This document shows, piece after piece, positions 1 to 6,940 of a stretch of DNA of 21,165 bases. The translations under genes and the position numbers were made by a program. The stretch is taken from the NCBI GenBank assembly GCA_002482505.1, contig DLGD01000026.1:1-21165 (forward strand). Direction: 5' to 3'. The notes beneath the pieces are model-generated. The model was given only the letters and a program-made list of their open reading frames with translations. It was not told the DNA's origin and made no database searches. Each line of letters opens with the position of its first letter. Within the stretch, counting starts at the first letter, position 1. The stretch comes from Christensenella sp. UBA7703. GTDB taxonomy: Bacteria; Bacillota; Clostridia; Christensenellales; CAG-138.

Positions 1-365
1 GCGTCCGTTTGCGGGTGCCCCACAGGCAACTGCGAGCCCGTGATCACCACGGGTTTATCGACATTCCGCAGCATGAAGGAGAGCATGCTCGCGGTATACG
101 CCATCGTGTCCGTGCCATGCAAAATCACGATGCCGTCATACTCCGAAAGGCAGGAGAACACCGCGCCCGCGATGAGTCGCCACTCCTCCGGCTGAATATT
201 GGAACTATCGAGATTGAGGATTGTGCGGGTTTCGATCTCGCCGAGTTTCTTCGCTTCCGGCACATACGCGAGGATATCCTCCGCGCTCAACGTCGGAATC
301 AGCCCTTCCGCCGTCTGCGTGCAGGCAATCGTTCCCCCTGTGGACAATATCATCCATTTTTTCAT
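1..365 (-). CDS. ansA: L-asparaginase, type I, N-terminal part (cut by window edge)
   Basis: Hydrolyses L-asparagine to aspartate and ammonia in the cytoplasm. Only the first 121 residues are in the window. The frame begins MKKWMILSTGGTIA, which holds the family motif TGGTIA with the nucleophile threonine at about residue 12. It continues with LDSSNIQPEEW, then HGTDTMAYTASML around residues 83-95 (second catalytic Thr-Asp pair at about 85-86) and VVITGSQLPVG at about 106-115. The start is supported by AGGAG about 5 nt upstream (positions 371-375 on this strand). No signal peptide is visible, which fits the cytoplasmic type I enzyme rather than the periplasmic type II. A sigma-54 type promoter lies about 80 nt upstream of the start (458-474), so the gene is probably driven by the neighbouring activator and RpoN. 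Family assignment is seen directly; regulation is inferred. Confidence 0.93.
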   Translation of the reverse strand, partial: MKKWMILSTGGTIACTQTAEGLIPTLSAEDILAYVPEAKKLGEIETRTILNLDSSNIQPEEWRLIAGAVFSCLSEYDGIVILHGTDTMAYTASMLSFMLRNVDKPVVITGSQLPVGHPQTD

Positions 366-457
366 ATTCGCTCCTGTCTGCTGCTGCGCAAGCGAATCTC
401 TGCCTATTCCGCTTGTTGTGCGGAACGATCTTGCATTCGCTCCCCTGCTACGGTAGA

Positions 458-474
458 AGCAAAACGCGTGCCAA
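458..474 (-). promoter_or_regulatory. Sigma-54 (-24/-12) promoter for the asparaginase gene
   Basis: Read on the minus strand the site is TTGGCACGCGTTTTGCT. It matches the sigma-54 consensus YTGGCACG-N4-TTGCW at every conserved position, with correct spacing between the GG and GC elements. The GC of the -12 box is at 459-460, so transcription should start near 447, giving an untranslated leader of about 80 nt before the asparaginase start at 365. No other equally good match was seen in non-coding parts of the window. The rpoN gene and a sigma-54 activator lie directly upstream on the same strand. Confidence 0.85.
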
Positions 475-504
475 AGCACAAAAATACCAATACAAATAGA
501 GAAA

Positions 505-538
505 GCCGCCCCGTTTGGAGCGACTTCTTCGTCGCGGC
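505..538 (-). terminator. Possible terminator after rpoN
   Basis: Directly after the rpoN stop codon (540-542) there are nested inverted repeats. The inner one is GCGAC-TTCTTC-GTCGC (520-535). An outer GCCGC/GCGGC pair (505-509 and 534-538) could form instead, and on the minus strand that is followed by TTTCTC. The T tract is poor. The palindrome could equally be a binding site for the sigma-54 activator, because it lies about 50-60 bp upstream of the -24 box. Confidence 0.4.
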
Positions 539-539
539 A

Positions 540-1904
540 TTACGCCCGCATTCGTGTTTGCGAGGCGGGGATGCCCATGGATATTCGATATTTCGCAATT
601 GTCCGTCTGGATACGCAGAAACCGGATAGGACCAGCTCGCGCTTCAAGTCTTCGTCTGAAAAGGGGCTTGCCGCGTTTTCCGCGCGAATCAGCGCGTCGA
701 TCTGGCGGCAGATCATCGCGGGTGTTATCACCGCATCCGTGCCGGAACGGATGCCGGAGGGGAACAGCGTCTTGATCGGCACTGTGCCTTGCCGGCAAAG
801 CAGATATTTGTCCTTGATGGCGCGGCTAACGGTTGAAATATGCAACCCTGTCTCCTCCGCAATCTCACGAAGCGTCATTGCCGCAGGAACACCGCCCGTT
901 TGCAGATAGCAGCTCTGCATCCGCGCGATACTGCGCACAACGCGCAGCACGGTCTTGTTGCGGTCCTCCAGCGCACGAATAAGAAATCTTGCTTCCTTCG
1001 TGCGCTGGCTTACAAACGATTTTGCGATCTCATCCACCGGAGTTTCCGCAAGCAGACTGAATTCATCCGAGATGCCGAGCCGCGGGATATACGCATGATT
1101 GAGGGAAACACGCAAACCATCCGGTTCTTCGCGGATGACGGCGTCGGGAATCACATAACAGATTGTCTCGCCTGTGTCATAGCCCCGCGCAGGAATCGGG
1201 TTGAGTGCACGCACCGCTTCACAGCAGCGCATCGCCTCCTTCCGGTCGGTCCCCAGCAGCCGCATGATGCCTTTCAGGTCGTTTTTCGCCAACAGCGCCA
1301 ACCCGCTGCGAACCAAATTTGCCGCGTTCGTATCAAATCGTGCCTGCATTGCAAGCTGCAACAGCAGGCATTCCATCAAGGATCGTGCGCCGACACCAGC
1401 AGGCTCCAGGCTTTGCAAAACGGCGAGCGCGCTTCGCGCCGTACAAAGCCCAAACCCCGCAGCCTTTGCCGCCTCCATCCAATCGCCACCTAGATATCCC
1501 CGCTGGTCGAGACAGTCAATCAGGACAGAACAGCACCGCAAAACACCAATCTCCTGTTTTTTTCCGATCAGTTGCTCCCGAAGAAGATCTGAAAAACGCT
1601 CTTGCTTTACGCCAAACGCTTCCATCGGGATCTGCCGACCGCTGCCGCTCCAGTATTCCGTCTCTGTGTCGTCATCCTGCAATTCAGAGGCATCTATCCG
1701 CTCCGTGCAGTCGCTCGAATTCTCGTTTGTGTCCTCGTTCTCCGGAGGCAGCAATTCCAGCAATGGGTTATCTGTTGCGGCCTGCGTGAAAAATTGCGTT
1801 AAATCCTGCATAGACATACCCAGAATATGCAAAGATTGACGCATTTGCGCGCTGAGCAATAGTTTTTGAGATTGCTCGTTTGCCAGCAATAGTTCCATAC
1901 TCAT
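540..1904 (-). CDS. rpoN: RNA polymerase sigma-54 factor (RpoN)
   Basis: Alternative sigma factor that binds -24/-12 promoters and needs an AAA+ activator to open DNA. The 454-residue product has the expected order. A Gln/Leu-rich N-terminus (activator interaction) ends in ATDNPLLEL. An acidic linker follows. The core-binding region has SLEPAGVGARSLMECLLLQL and LNPIPARGYDTG. A C-terminal DNA-binding part has LREIAEETGLHISTVSRAI, and the RpoN box appears as SRRTIAKYR near the C-terminus. Length is normal for the family. Start choice: the upstream frame allows ATG at 1938-1940, overlapping the activator stop as TGATG, but the ATG at 1902-1904 has AAAGGA 4-5 nt before it and gives the usual RpoN N-terminus, so I prefer it. 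It is co-transcribed with the activator upstream. The pairing suggests this RpoN serves the local regulon, though it may act genome-wide. Confidence 0.93.
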   Translation of the reverse strand: MSMELLLANEQSQKLLLSAQMRQSLHILGMSMQDLTQFFTQAATDNPLLELLPPENEDTNENSSDCTERIDASELQDDDTETEYWSGSGRQIPMEAFGVKQERFSDLLREQLIGKKQEIGVLRCCSVLIDCLDQRGYLGGDWMEAAKAAGFGLCTARSALAVLQSLEPAGVGARSLMECLLLQLAMQARFDTNAANLVRSGLALLAKNDLKGIMRLLGTDRKEAMRCCEAVRALNPIPARGYDTGETICYVIPDAVIREEPDGLRVSLNHAYIPRLGISDEFSLLAETPVDEIAKSFVSQRTKEARFLIRALEDRNKTVLRVVRSIARMQSCYLQTGGVPAAMTLREIAEETGLHISTVSRAIKDKYLLCRQGTVPIKTLFPSGIRSGTDAVITPAMICRQIDALIRAENAASPFSDEDLKRELVLSGFCVSRRTIAKYRISMGIPASQTRMRA

Positions 1905-1939
1905 CCGATCCTTTGTTTTGCGTAACGATTGAATCCGCA

Positions 1940-3961
1940 TCAGCAGGTCAAAAAAGACCTGCCTAGCTGCGTAATTCGCGTCCCTGAGCGCCCCTTCGGG
2001 CTGGTGATCAATCCGCGCAGCTGTAGCTGTTCCAAGATCGCACGAACCGATCCTTCTCCGAGCGGTAATCCGCGCCCGGCAAGCGCCAGAGACAGGCTCT
2101 TTCTTCCCGTGCTCCTGCCTTTGCGGTTCATCTCGTCGATGAGTTCCAGCAGTGTTTTTTGCGCGTCCTGTTCAGGCAAAATCGATCTGCCGGGCGTTTT
2201 CCATTTGTGAGCGTACGAATCCTGATTTGCAAGGATCTTCTCTTTCATATAGTCCGGCAATGTTTCAATGGTAAAGCGCGATTCCATGCTCACAACATAT
2301 TCACAGCAGTTGATGAGTTCCCGTACGTTGCCGGGCCATTCATAGTTTTTCAAGGCATCCATTACTTCATCGGGAATATCAAAGGTCACGTTTCGGTCGT
2401 TGAGCGCCGCGCTGATGAGCATGATGACATCTTCCCTGCGTTCCCGCAGCGGCGGAATACGAATCGGCAGAACATTGAGCCGATAGTAGAGGTCTTTTCG
2501 AAAGGCTTCCTCCGCCACCAACTGATCGAGGTCGCGATTGGTTGCGGCAATGACGCGGATATTGACGGGGATGCGCTCCGTCCCCCCGACACGGATCACT
2601 TCACGTTCCTGCAGCACCCGAAGGAGCTTGACCTGTGTATTGAGTGAGATCTCGCCCACTTCATCGAGAAAAAGCGTGCCCCCGCTTGCGGCCTCGATGA
2701 GCCCGATCTTGCCGCCCTTTTTTGCGCCGGTAAAAGCACCGTCCTCATACCCAAACAACTCGCTCTCGAGCAGGTTGCTGGAGATCGCGGCACAGTTGAA
2801 GGCGACGAAGGGGCCTTCCTTCCTCCGCGAAAAATTGTGTATGGAATTAGCGAGCAGCTCTTTCCCCGTGCCCGTCTCCGCCTCGATTAGAATATCGAGC
2901 TCCGTCTGCGCGGCTTTCATGGCAATCTGTTTGACTTTATGGATCGCCTCGCTGCTGCCAATGATATCCTGAAAGGTATATTTTGCTTTGTTTGCCGATA
3001 ATTTTTTCTGTCGAAAGGTGTATACCGCAGTCTCGATTTCGTTATAATTAGAGAGGTGAAACAAGGAGCAATAGGAGTGGTCGTCGTTGCGTATCTGTGT
3101 GCGATTGATCAAATACCGAATCCCGTCAATATCGATGATTTCATTGTGCATCTCGCCCGGTTTTCCCAGCAGTGGGTTGCCGAGGCACTCGACAATCGTC
3201 TTGCCATAGATGATTTTGGGCGCAACCTGCCGATTGGACTGACTGGAATAGAGAATTTTCCCGCTTTCGTCGCAAGCGATCACGATGTTCTTTGTGACGT
3301 GCACCATCTCTTTGAGATATTCGTTTTCCGGCGCAAGCTGGTTGATGAAGTTATTGAGCCCAAAGTTGTTCGGCATGACTTGCGCGGTGTATTGCAGTAG
3401 CCTGCTCTTTGTATCCTGGTTGAGGATGTTGAGCAGAATCATCATCTCGTACATCGTGGAGCTATCGATCACGCGCGGGCCGATATTCACTACGGTGCCG
3501 ATACCTTCCGGCAAGCACTCAAGCTCGTCCGGCGTTACAGCAATCTTGATGTGTGCCGGGTATTCTCCCGCACCCGGATAGTATGGCTCAAAGTGAATAT
3601 GGTTTGCCCCAAGCTCCAGCAGAAACGAGATCGCCTCCAACGAAAGCTTTTTCGACGTGTTGACCAGAAGCGCATTGGTGCCGTATGGCAACGCACCGAG
3701 CTTATGCCACTCCCCGTTGAGCAGTGTCCTGCGCACGGATAAAAATTTTGCTCCGGGCAGCAACTTGTCCGCGATCAGGTTTAGACTCATGCGATCTTCG
3801 GTTGGAAAAATGCATGCGTCGCATGCAATCTTGCCGGGTACGCCTTCTTCCAATGAATAGGCGGAGAAATCGACCAGATCACCGACCAGCTTATCCATTT
3901 GCGCTTTGATATAATCGCAAACGATTTTTTCCATAGAGAGTATGACAGCCTTCTTCTTCAT
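1940..3961 (-). CDS. Sigma-54-dependent transcriptional activator (PAS + AAA+ + winged helix)
   Basis: Enhancer-binding ATPase that remodels the sigma-54 holoenzyme; 673 residues. N-terminal about 220 residues: a sensor region I cannot place in a named family. About 225-320: a PAS-like segment (VIACDESGKILYSS). About 332-560: the AAA+ domain with Walker A ETGTGKE (about 360-366), the sigma-54 contact loop GAFTGA (about 407-412), Walker B GGTLFLDE (about 426-433) and the arginine-finger region FRKDLYYRLN. The C-terminus lacks a Fis-type HTH. It instead carries a winged-helix-like segment, RAILEQLQLRGLITS followed by GRSGTRITQLG. Start ATG at 3959-3961 is preceded by GAGAGGGG. The stop touches the rpoN frame, indicating one operon. 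The likely target is the sigma-54 promoter of the asparaginase gene; the signal sensed is unknown but may relate to asparagine or nitrogen (inference). Confidence 0.92.
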   Translation of the reverse strand: MKKKAVILSMEKIVCDYIKAQMDKLVGDLVDFSAYSLEEGVPGKIACDACIFPTEDRMSLNLIADKLLPGAKFLSVRRTLLNGEWHKLGALPYGTNALLVNTSKKLSLEAISFLLELGANHIHFEPYYPGAGEYPAHIKIAVTPDELECLPEGIGTVVNIGPRVIDSSTMYEMMILLNILNQDTKSRLLQYTAQVMPNNFGLNNFINQLAPENEYLKEMVHVTKNIVIACDESGKILYSSQSNRQVAPKIIYGKTIVECLGNPLLGKPGEMHNEIIDIDGIRYLINRTQIRNDDHSYCSLFHLSNYNEIETAVYTFRQKKLSANKAKYTFQDIIGSSEAIHKVKQIAMKAAQTELDILIEAETGTGKELLANSIHNFSRRKEGPFVAFNCAAISSNLLESELFGYEDGAFTGAKKGGKIGLIEAASGGTLFLDEVGEISLNTQVKLLRVLQEREVIRVGGTERIPVNIRVIAATNRDLDQLVAEEAFRKDLYYRLNVLPIRIPPLRERREDVIMLISAALNDRNVTFDIPDEVMDALKNYEWPGNVRELINCCEYVVSMESRFTIETLPDYMKEKILANQDSYAHKWKTPGRSILPEQDAQKTLLELIDEMNRKGRSTGRKSLSLALAGRGLPLGEGSVRAILEQLQLRGLITSPKGRSGTRITQLGRSFLTC

Positions 3962-4019
3962 AAAACGCCCCTCTCAGGTGGGTCAGGCACTACAAGGGTT
4001 TCTTTGAATCCGCAGTCTA

Positions 4020-4063
4020 TTGAAATTTTATTACACTTGTTCTATATTATACATATGTTCTAT
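4020..4063. promoter_or_regulatory. Divergent overlapping promoters between activator and padR genes
   Basis: Plus strand: TTGAAA (4020-4025), a 17-bp spacer and TATATT (4043-4048), a good SigA promoter for the padR-type gene. Minus strand: TATAAT (ATTATA on plus, 4046-4051) with a weaker TTCACC 17 bp upstream, suited to the activator-rpoN operon. The two -10 elements overlap, so binding on one side should hinder the other. Two direct copies of TGTTCTAT (4038-4045 and 4056-4063, 18 bp apart) and the palindrome ACATATGT (4051-4058) lie on these boxes and are candidate operator half-sites, most simply for the PadR protein itself. Confidence 0.55.
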
Positions 4064-4079
4064 CAAGAGGTGAAGCATT

Positions 4080-4631
4080 TTGTCGTTAAAACATGGAATT
4101 TTAGGTCTGCTAAACAACGCATCGATGACGGGATATGACCTGAGCAAGTCCTTTCATCTTTCCTTGAACTATTTCTGGCAAGCACAAACAAGCCAAATCT
4201 ACCGCGAATTGCGCAGTATGGAGAAACTTGGATGGATTACGTCCAAGGTCGTCATCCAGACAGACAAACCGAATAAGAATGTTTTCTCCTTAACCGCCGC
4301 CGGAAGGACGGAGCTGTTCCGCTGGCTTGCCGAAGACAGCATGCGCGACGACATGCCGCTGCGTGCACCGTTTTTGATGAAGATCTTCTTTTCTGGCGCG
4401 CTTGAGCAGGAGATTGGAATCGAAAAGTTAGAAACCTTTCAAATATGCTGCCGAGAGCAGCTCATTCAAATGCACGAAATCTATGACGCATGCGAAGAAT
4501 CTGCAAAGCAGTATTCTTACGTGCGCCAGCATGGGATAACGGCAAATTTCGGGATACATTTTTACGAGATGTGTATTGCTTGGGCAGATGAATCCATCAA
4601 CCAACTGAAAAACCCAGATGGTTCGGTTTGA
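4080..4631 (+). CDS. PadR-family transcriptional regulator
   Basis: A 183-residue DNA-binding regulator of the PadR/Vir class. The N-terminal winged helix is clear: MSLKHGILGLLNNASMTGYDL, then SQIYRELRSMEKLGWI for the recognition helix and wing, and KNVFSLTAAGRTELFRWL for the wing and linker. The C-terminal half (about 95-183) is the helical dimerisation domain common in longer family members. The start is a TTG (4080-4082), chosen because AAGAGGTGA sits about 7 nt upstream and the residues that follow match the family N-terminus. It is divergent from the sigma-54 activator and probably autoregulated through the overlapping promoter region. Known members respond to phenolic acids, drugs or envelope stress; the ligand here cannot be read from the sequence. 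It ends 2 bp before the stop of the convergent membrane protein gene. Confidence 0.9.
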   Translation: MSLKHGILGLLNNASMTGYDLSKSFHLSLNYFWQAQTSQIYRELRSMEKLGWITSKVVIQTDKPNKNVFSLTAAGRTELFRWLAEDSMRDDMPLRAPFLMKIFFSGALEQEIGIEKLETFQICCREQLIQMHEIYDACEESAKQYSYVRQHGITANFGIHFYEMCIAWADESINQLKNPDGSV

Positions 4632-4633
4632 CT

Positions 4634-5122
4634 TTAGATACGGTAGTTTCGCTCTGCCAGAGCCACCGCCTGCATGCCGCGGAAGAAACGTTTTGCGGGC
4701 TTTGATTCCAGCAAGTAAACCGAACCCGCAATCTGCGCCGCATCCAAAATCAGGTTGACTAGGGTGCTCGCGGAGACCGCGCGATGTGCCTGCGCACCCG
4801 TAAACACGCTGAAAATACCGGTTAGTAAGCCCAGAACCCCACTAAAGAAGCACAAGTAGAGAAGCCCTTTATTCCCTCTTTGCACCAACAGTATGCCAAG
4901 TATGACCGTGACAAAAAAGCCGAGCGCGCTGGAGACCCAGGCGCCCACGCCCAGCCGGGATTGCCACGCTGCCGCTGTCAGAACCATACTCACCAGACGA
5001 ATTCCGCCCATCGCAAGCGAATAGTACACCGCCTGCGCTTTTCCCTGCATTGCGCGCGGGTCTTTTTGCATGGCGCGAAGGATTTTCTCCGCAGTCATGC
5101 CCTCTCGAATTCCAACACCCAT
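4634..5122 (-). CDS. Small four-helix membrane protein, unknown function
   Basis: A 162-residue protein I do not recognise. The first about 30 residues are polar and charged (MTAEKILRAMQKDPRAMQGK), followed by four hydrophobic stretches at roughly 35-50, 60-82, 87-108 and 118-138. The charged tail contains KPAKRFFRGMQ. This suggests a polytopic membrane protein with its N-terminus on one face and a positively charged C-terminus on the cytoplasmic side. The start at 5120-5122 has GGGGGA 5 nt upstream; an internal ATG for MTAEK is possible but its AGAGGG is too close. It converges on the padR-type gene with only 2 bp between the stop codons. No catalytic motif is visible. The protein-like composition and hydrophobic periodicity make a real gene likely. 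Confidence 0.7.
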   Translation of the reverse strand: MGVGIREGMTAEKILRAMQKDPRAMQGKAQAVYYSLAMGGIRLVSMVLTAAAWQSRLGVGAWVSSALGFFVTVILGILLVQRGNKGLLYLCFFSGVLGLLTGIFSVFTGAQAHRAVSASTLVNLILDAAQIAGSVYLLESKPAKRFFRGMQAVALAERNYRI

Positions 5123-5336
5123 ACGAATCCCCCAGAGTTGAAGCCCGCGTCGTTTGTTCCGATGGGCATTTTTCTAATCTCGATTGTACTTTCTTCGACC
5201 TTTCTTTGAGAGTTTGTGTTACGTAATGCATAAAAAATGTAATCAATAGCAATTTTAATTTTGAAACCAAGCCTATCCACACACAATCTCCTCCAAAACG
5301 GCTGTCTGAAATCGACAGCACAGCGCATGCACAAGC

Positions 5337-5353
5337 AAACGCATGCTGCGTTG
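5337..5353. repeat. 17-bp palindromic repeat, copy 1
   Basis: AAACGCATGCTGCGTTG, identical to the copy at 5524-5540. It contains the inverted repeat AACGCA-TGC-TGCGTT, so each copy can itself form a small hairpin. The two copies are in the same orientation 187 bp apart and bracket the hairpin array. Confidence 0.8.
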
Positions 5354-5376
5354 CAGAGTGTCAACAAACGCATCAT

Positions 5377-5520
5377 GGGGTTTGGGAGATTTTGTAAATC
5401 CCCCAAGTTCCTTCAAATTTGGCGATTCATTCGCCGAATTTGTAAAAAAATGGCGCGATTCGCGTCATTTTAACCCCAAGTAAAACCCATCGTCAGAGTC
5501 CGAAGGACTTTGTCGATGGG
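5377..5520 (+). ncRNA. Candidate structured RNA or palindromic repeat element (four-way junction plus hairpin)
   Basis: Complementary segments can be read directly. P1 is GGGGTT (5377-5382) with AACCCC (5472-5477). Inside it lie P2 (5384-5392/5396-5404, 8 of 9 paired), P3 (5414-5425/5431-5442, 12 bp, loop TTCAT) and P4 (5447-5457/5461-5471, 11 bp, loop ATT). Together they form a closed four-way junction with almost no unpaired bases between P4 and P1. P5 follows (CCCATCG 5486-5492 with CGATGGG 5514-5520, inner AGTCC-GAA-GGACT). On the plus strand the imperfect pairs are mostly G-U, while on the minus strand most become A-C mismatches, which favours a plus-strand RNA. Function is unknown: it may be a small RNA, a leader, or a non-autonomous repeat element. 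I do not recognise a named family. Confidence 0.5.
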
Positions 5521-5523
5521 CTG

Positions 5524-5540
5524 AAACGCATGCTGCGTTG
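5524..5540. repeat. 17-bp palindromic repeat, copy 2
   Basis: Second identical copy of AAACGCATGCTGCGTTG. It abuts the P5 hairpin on one side and the dinB promoter on the other; the -35-like TTGTTG (5538-5543) begins inside it. Confidence 0.8.
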
Positions 5541-5566
5541 TTGGAGCATGTGTGCTTTGGTATAAT
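5538..5566 (+). promoter_or_regulatory. Extended -10 promoter for the Y-family polymerase gene
   Basis: TATAAT at 5561-5566 is a perfect -10 box, preceded by TGG (5558-5560) as an extended -10 element. The -35 is weak (TTGTTG, 5538-5543, 17-bp spacer), which is compatible with extended -10 promoters. Transcription should start near 5573, about 70 nt before the dinB start. No CGAAC-N4-GTTCG type LexA box was seen, so SOS control is not evident. Confidence 0.65.
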
Positions 5567-5642
5567 AGGATTGTAATTTGCTGATTTTTGACCAAAAAAA
5601 CGCGTGGATGTCTCTTTTTTTCATCCTATACAGTGAGGATAA

Positions 5643-6833
5643 ATGGATCGCACGATACTACATTGTGACTGCAACTCCTATTTCGCTTCGGTCGAATGCA
5701 TTTCGCGGCCGGAGCTAAAAACCGTGCCTATGGCGGTTTGCGGCGATCCGGAAAGCAGACATGGCATCATTCTCGCAAAAAACGAACTCGCAAAGCGCTA
5801 TGGCATACAAACGGCCGAAACAATCTGGCAGGCAAAGCGAAAATGTCCCCAGCTTACATTGGTTGCGCCGCATCATGATCTTTACGAGCAGGTCAGCGAT
5901 CAGATCAACCAGATCTACGGTCAATATACCGACTTACTGGAGCCGTTCAGCATCGATGAATCCTGGCTGGATGTAACGGGAACGCTCCATCAGTTCGGCA
6001 GCGGGCAGGAGATTGCAGACGAATTGCGCAAGAGGGTTCGCGAGGAGATCGGCATCACGATCTCCGTCGGCGTTTCCTTCAATAAGATCTATGCAAAACT
6101 GGGCAGCGATTATAAAAAACCGGACGCGACCACCTGCATCACACGGGAAAACTATCAGGACATTCTCTGGCCGCTTCCCGCGCAGGATATGATGTTTGTC
6201 GGCACTACGACCGCTCAGCGCCTCGCGCATATGGGCATTGAGACCATTGGCGATATCGCAAAAGCCGGGCGTGATCAGCTGCGGCTCATTCTCGGGCGCA
6301 GCGGAGAGACGATTTGGGAATACGCCGCGGGGGAAGACCGCAGCCTGGTTCGCCGGACAGACGAAACCGAACCGCCAAAGAGCATCGGCAACAGCATCAC
6401 CTTTCCGCATGACCTTGTCGGACGGCAGGAGATCTGCGCGGGGCTTTTAGCGCTCTGCGATCAGGTGGGGTCCCGCCTAAGAAAGCACGGGCTCTACAGC
6501 GCAACCGTACAGATTCAGATCAAAGACCCGTTTCTCACGACGATTTCGCGGCAGCAGAAGCTCGCCGCACCAACCAATGTTACACGCGAAATCTATGAGG
6601 CGGCTCTCGCCATTGCGGACAAGTCCTGGTCGATGTCATCACCGGTACGCCTGCTTTCCGTGACAGCGGCAAGCCTCAGCGATTGCTGCGCCGAGCAGAT
6701 GACACTGATCGATGACACGACGGAGGAGAAGCTCAAGAGCGCAAAGCTTGACCGCGCAATGGACAGCATCCGCTCCCGGTTTGGAAAGGATTCGATCTCT
6801 TATGCGCGGCTGATGAAAAAGCCGAAGGAGTAA
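5643..6833 (+). CDS. dinB: Y-family DNA polymerase (DNA polymerase IV type)
   Basis: Translesion DNA polymerase that extends past damaged template bases with low fidelity; 396 residues. The palm begins HCDCNSYFASVE: Asp9 is the first metal ligand and Phe14 the position of the steric gate. The second metal site is SIDESWLDV with Asp105-Glu106. The fingers region RHGIILAKNELAKRYGIQTAETIW and the helix-hairpin-helix thumb segment (VGTTTAQRLAHMGIETIGDIAKA, about 190-212) follow in the right order. A little-finger domain (about 245-350) contains SIGNSITFPHDL. Near the C-terminus EQMTLIDD resembles a sliding-clamp binding motif. The start at 5643 has GTGAGGA just upstream. Length is normal and the gene looks intact. 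It is preceded by its own promoter and an unusual structured element. Confidence 0.93.
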   Translation: MDRTILHCDCNSYFASVECISRPELKTVPMAVCGDPESRHGIILAKNELAKRYGIQTAETIWQAKRKCPQLTLVAPHHDLYEQVSDQINQIYGQYTDLLEPFSIDESWLDVTGTLHQFGSGQEIADELRKRVREEIGITISVGVSFNKIYAKLGSDYKKPDATTCITRENYQDILWPLPAQDMMFVGTTTAQRLAHMGIETIGDIAKAGRDQLRLILGRSGETIWEYAAGEDRSLVRRTDETEPPKSIGNSITFPHDLVGRQEICAGLLALCDQVGSRLRKHGLYSATVQIQIKDPFLTTISRQQKLAAPTNVTREIYEAALAIADKSWSMSSPVRLLSVTAASLSDCCAEQMTLIDDTTEEKLKSAKLDRAMDSIRSRFGKDSISYARLMKKPKE

Positions 6834-6940
6834 CCCGTTTCCAAATCGTCCGGAAACCGTTGCTCGTTCGGCTGATTGTATAGATTGCGCATGAAATGGT
6901 GCATCGACTTTCGTTTGTGCGTGCGCGTATCCTGTTTTGT

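Larger units (their letters stand above)
5123..5642. other. Gene-free region holding a structured element and the dinB promoter
   Basis: I see no convincing coding frame in these 520 bp; the short frames here read as chance. The left part (5123-5330) is A/T-rich and has a weak possible plus-strand promoter: TTGAGA (5206-5211), a 17-bp spacer and CATAAA (5229-5234). The right part contains the hairpin array, the two 17-bp repeats and the dinB promoter, which are listed separately. Confidence 0.6.

Noticed and set aside
1938..1942. TGATG overlap that would start rpoN at 1940
   Set aside because: The overlap is real, but there is no ribosome site before it. The ATG at 1904 has AAAGGA and yields the usual RpoN N-terminus, so the longer form is less likely though not excluded.
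5095..5406. Overlapping minus-strand frames of 103 and 150 codons upstream of the four-helix membrane protein
   Set aside because: No ribosome binding site or family similarity, and they run through the repeats and the opposite frames of a recognisable gene.
5761..5780. TGGCATCATTCTCGCA, resembling a sigma-54 promoter on the plus strand
   Set aside because: Lies inside dinB, the -12 element is TCGC and not TTGC, and no gene starts suitably downstream.
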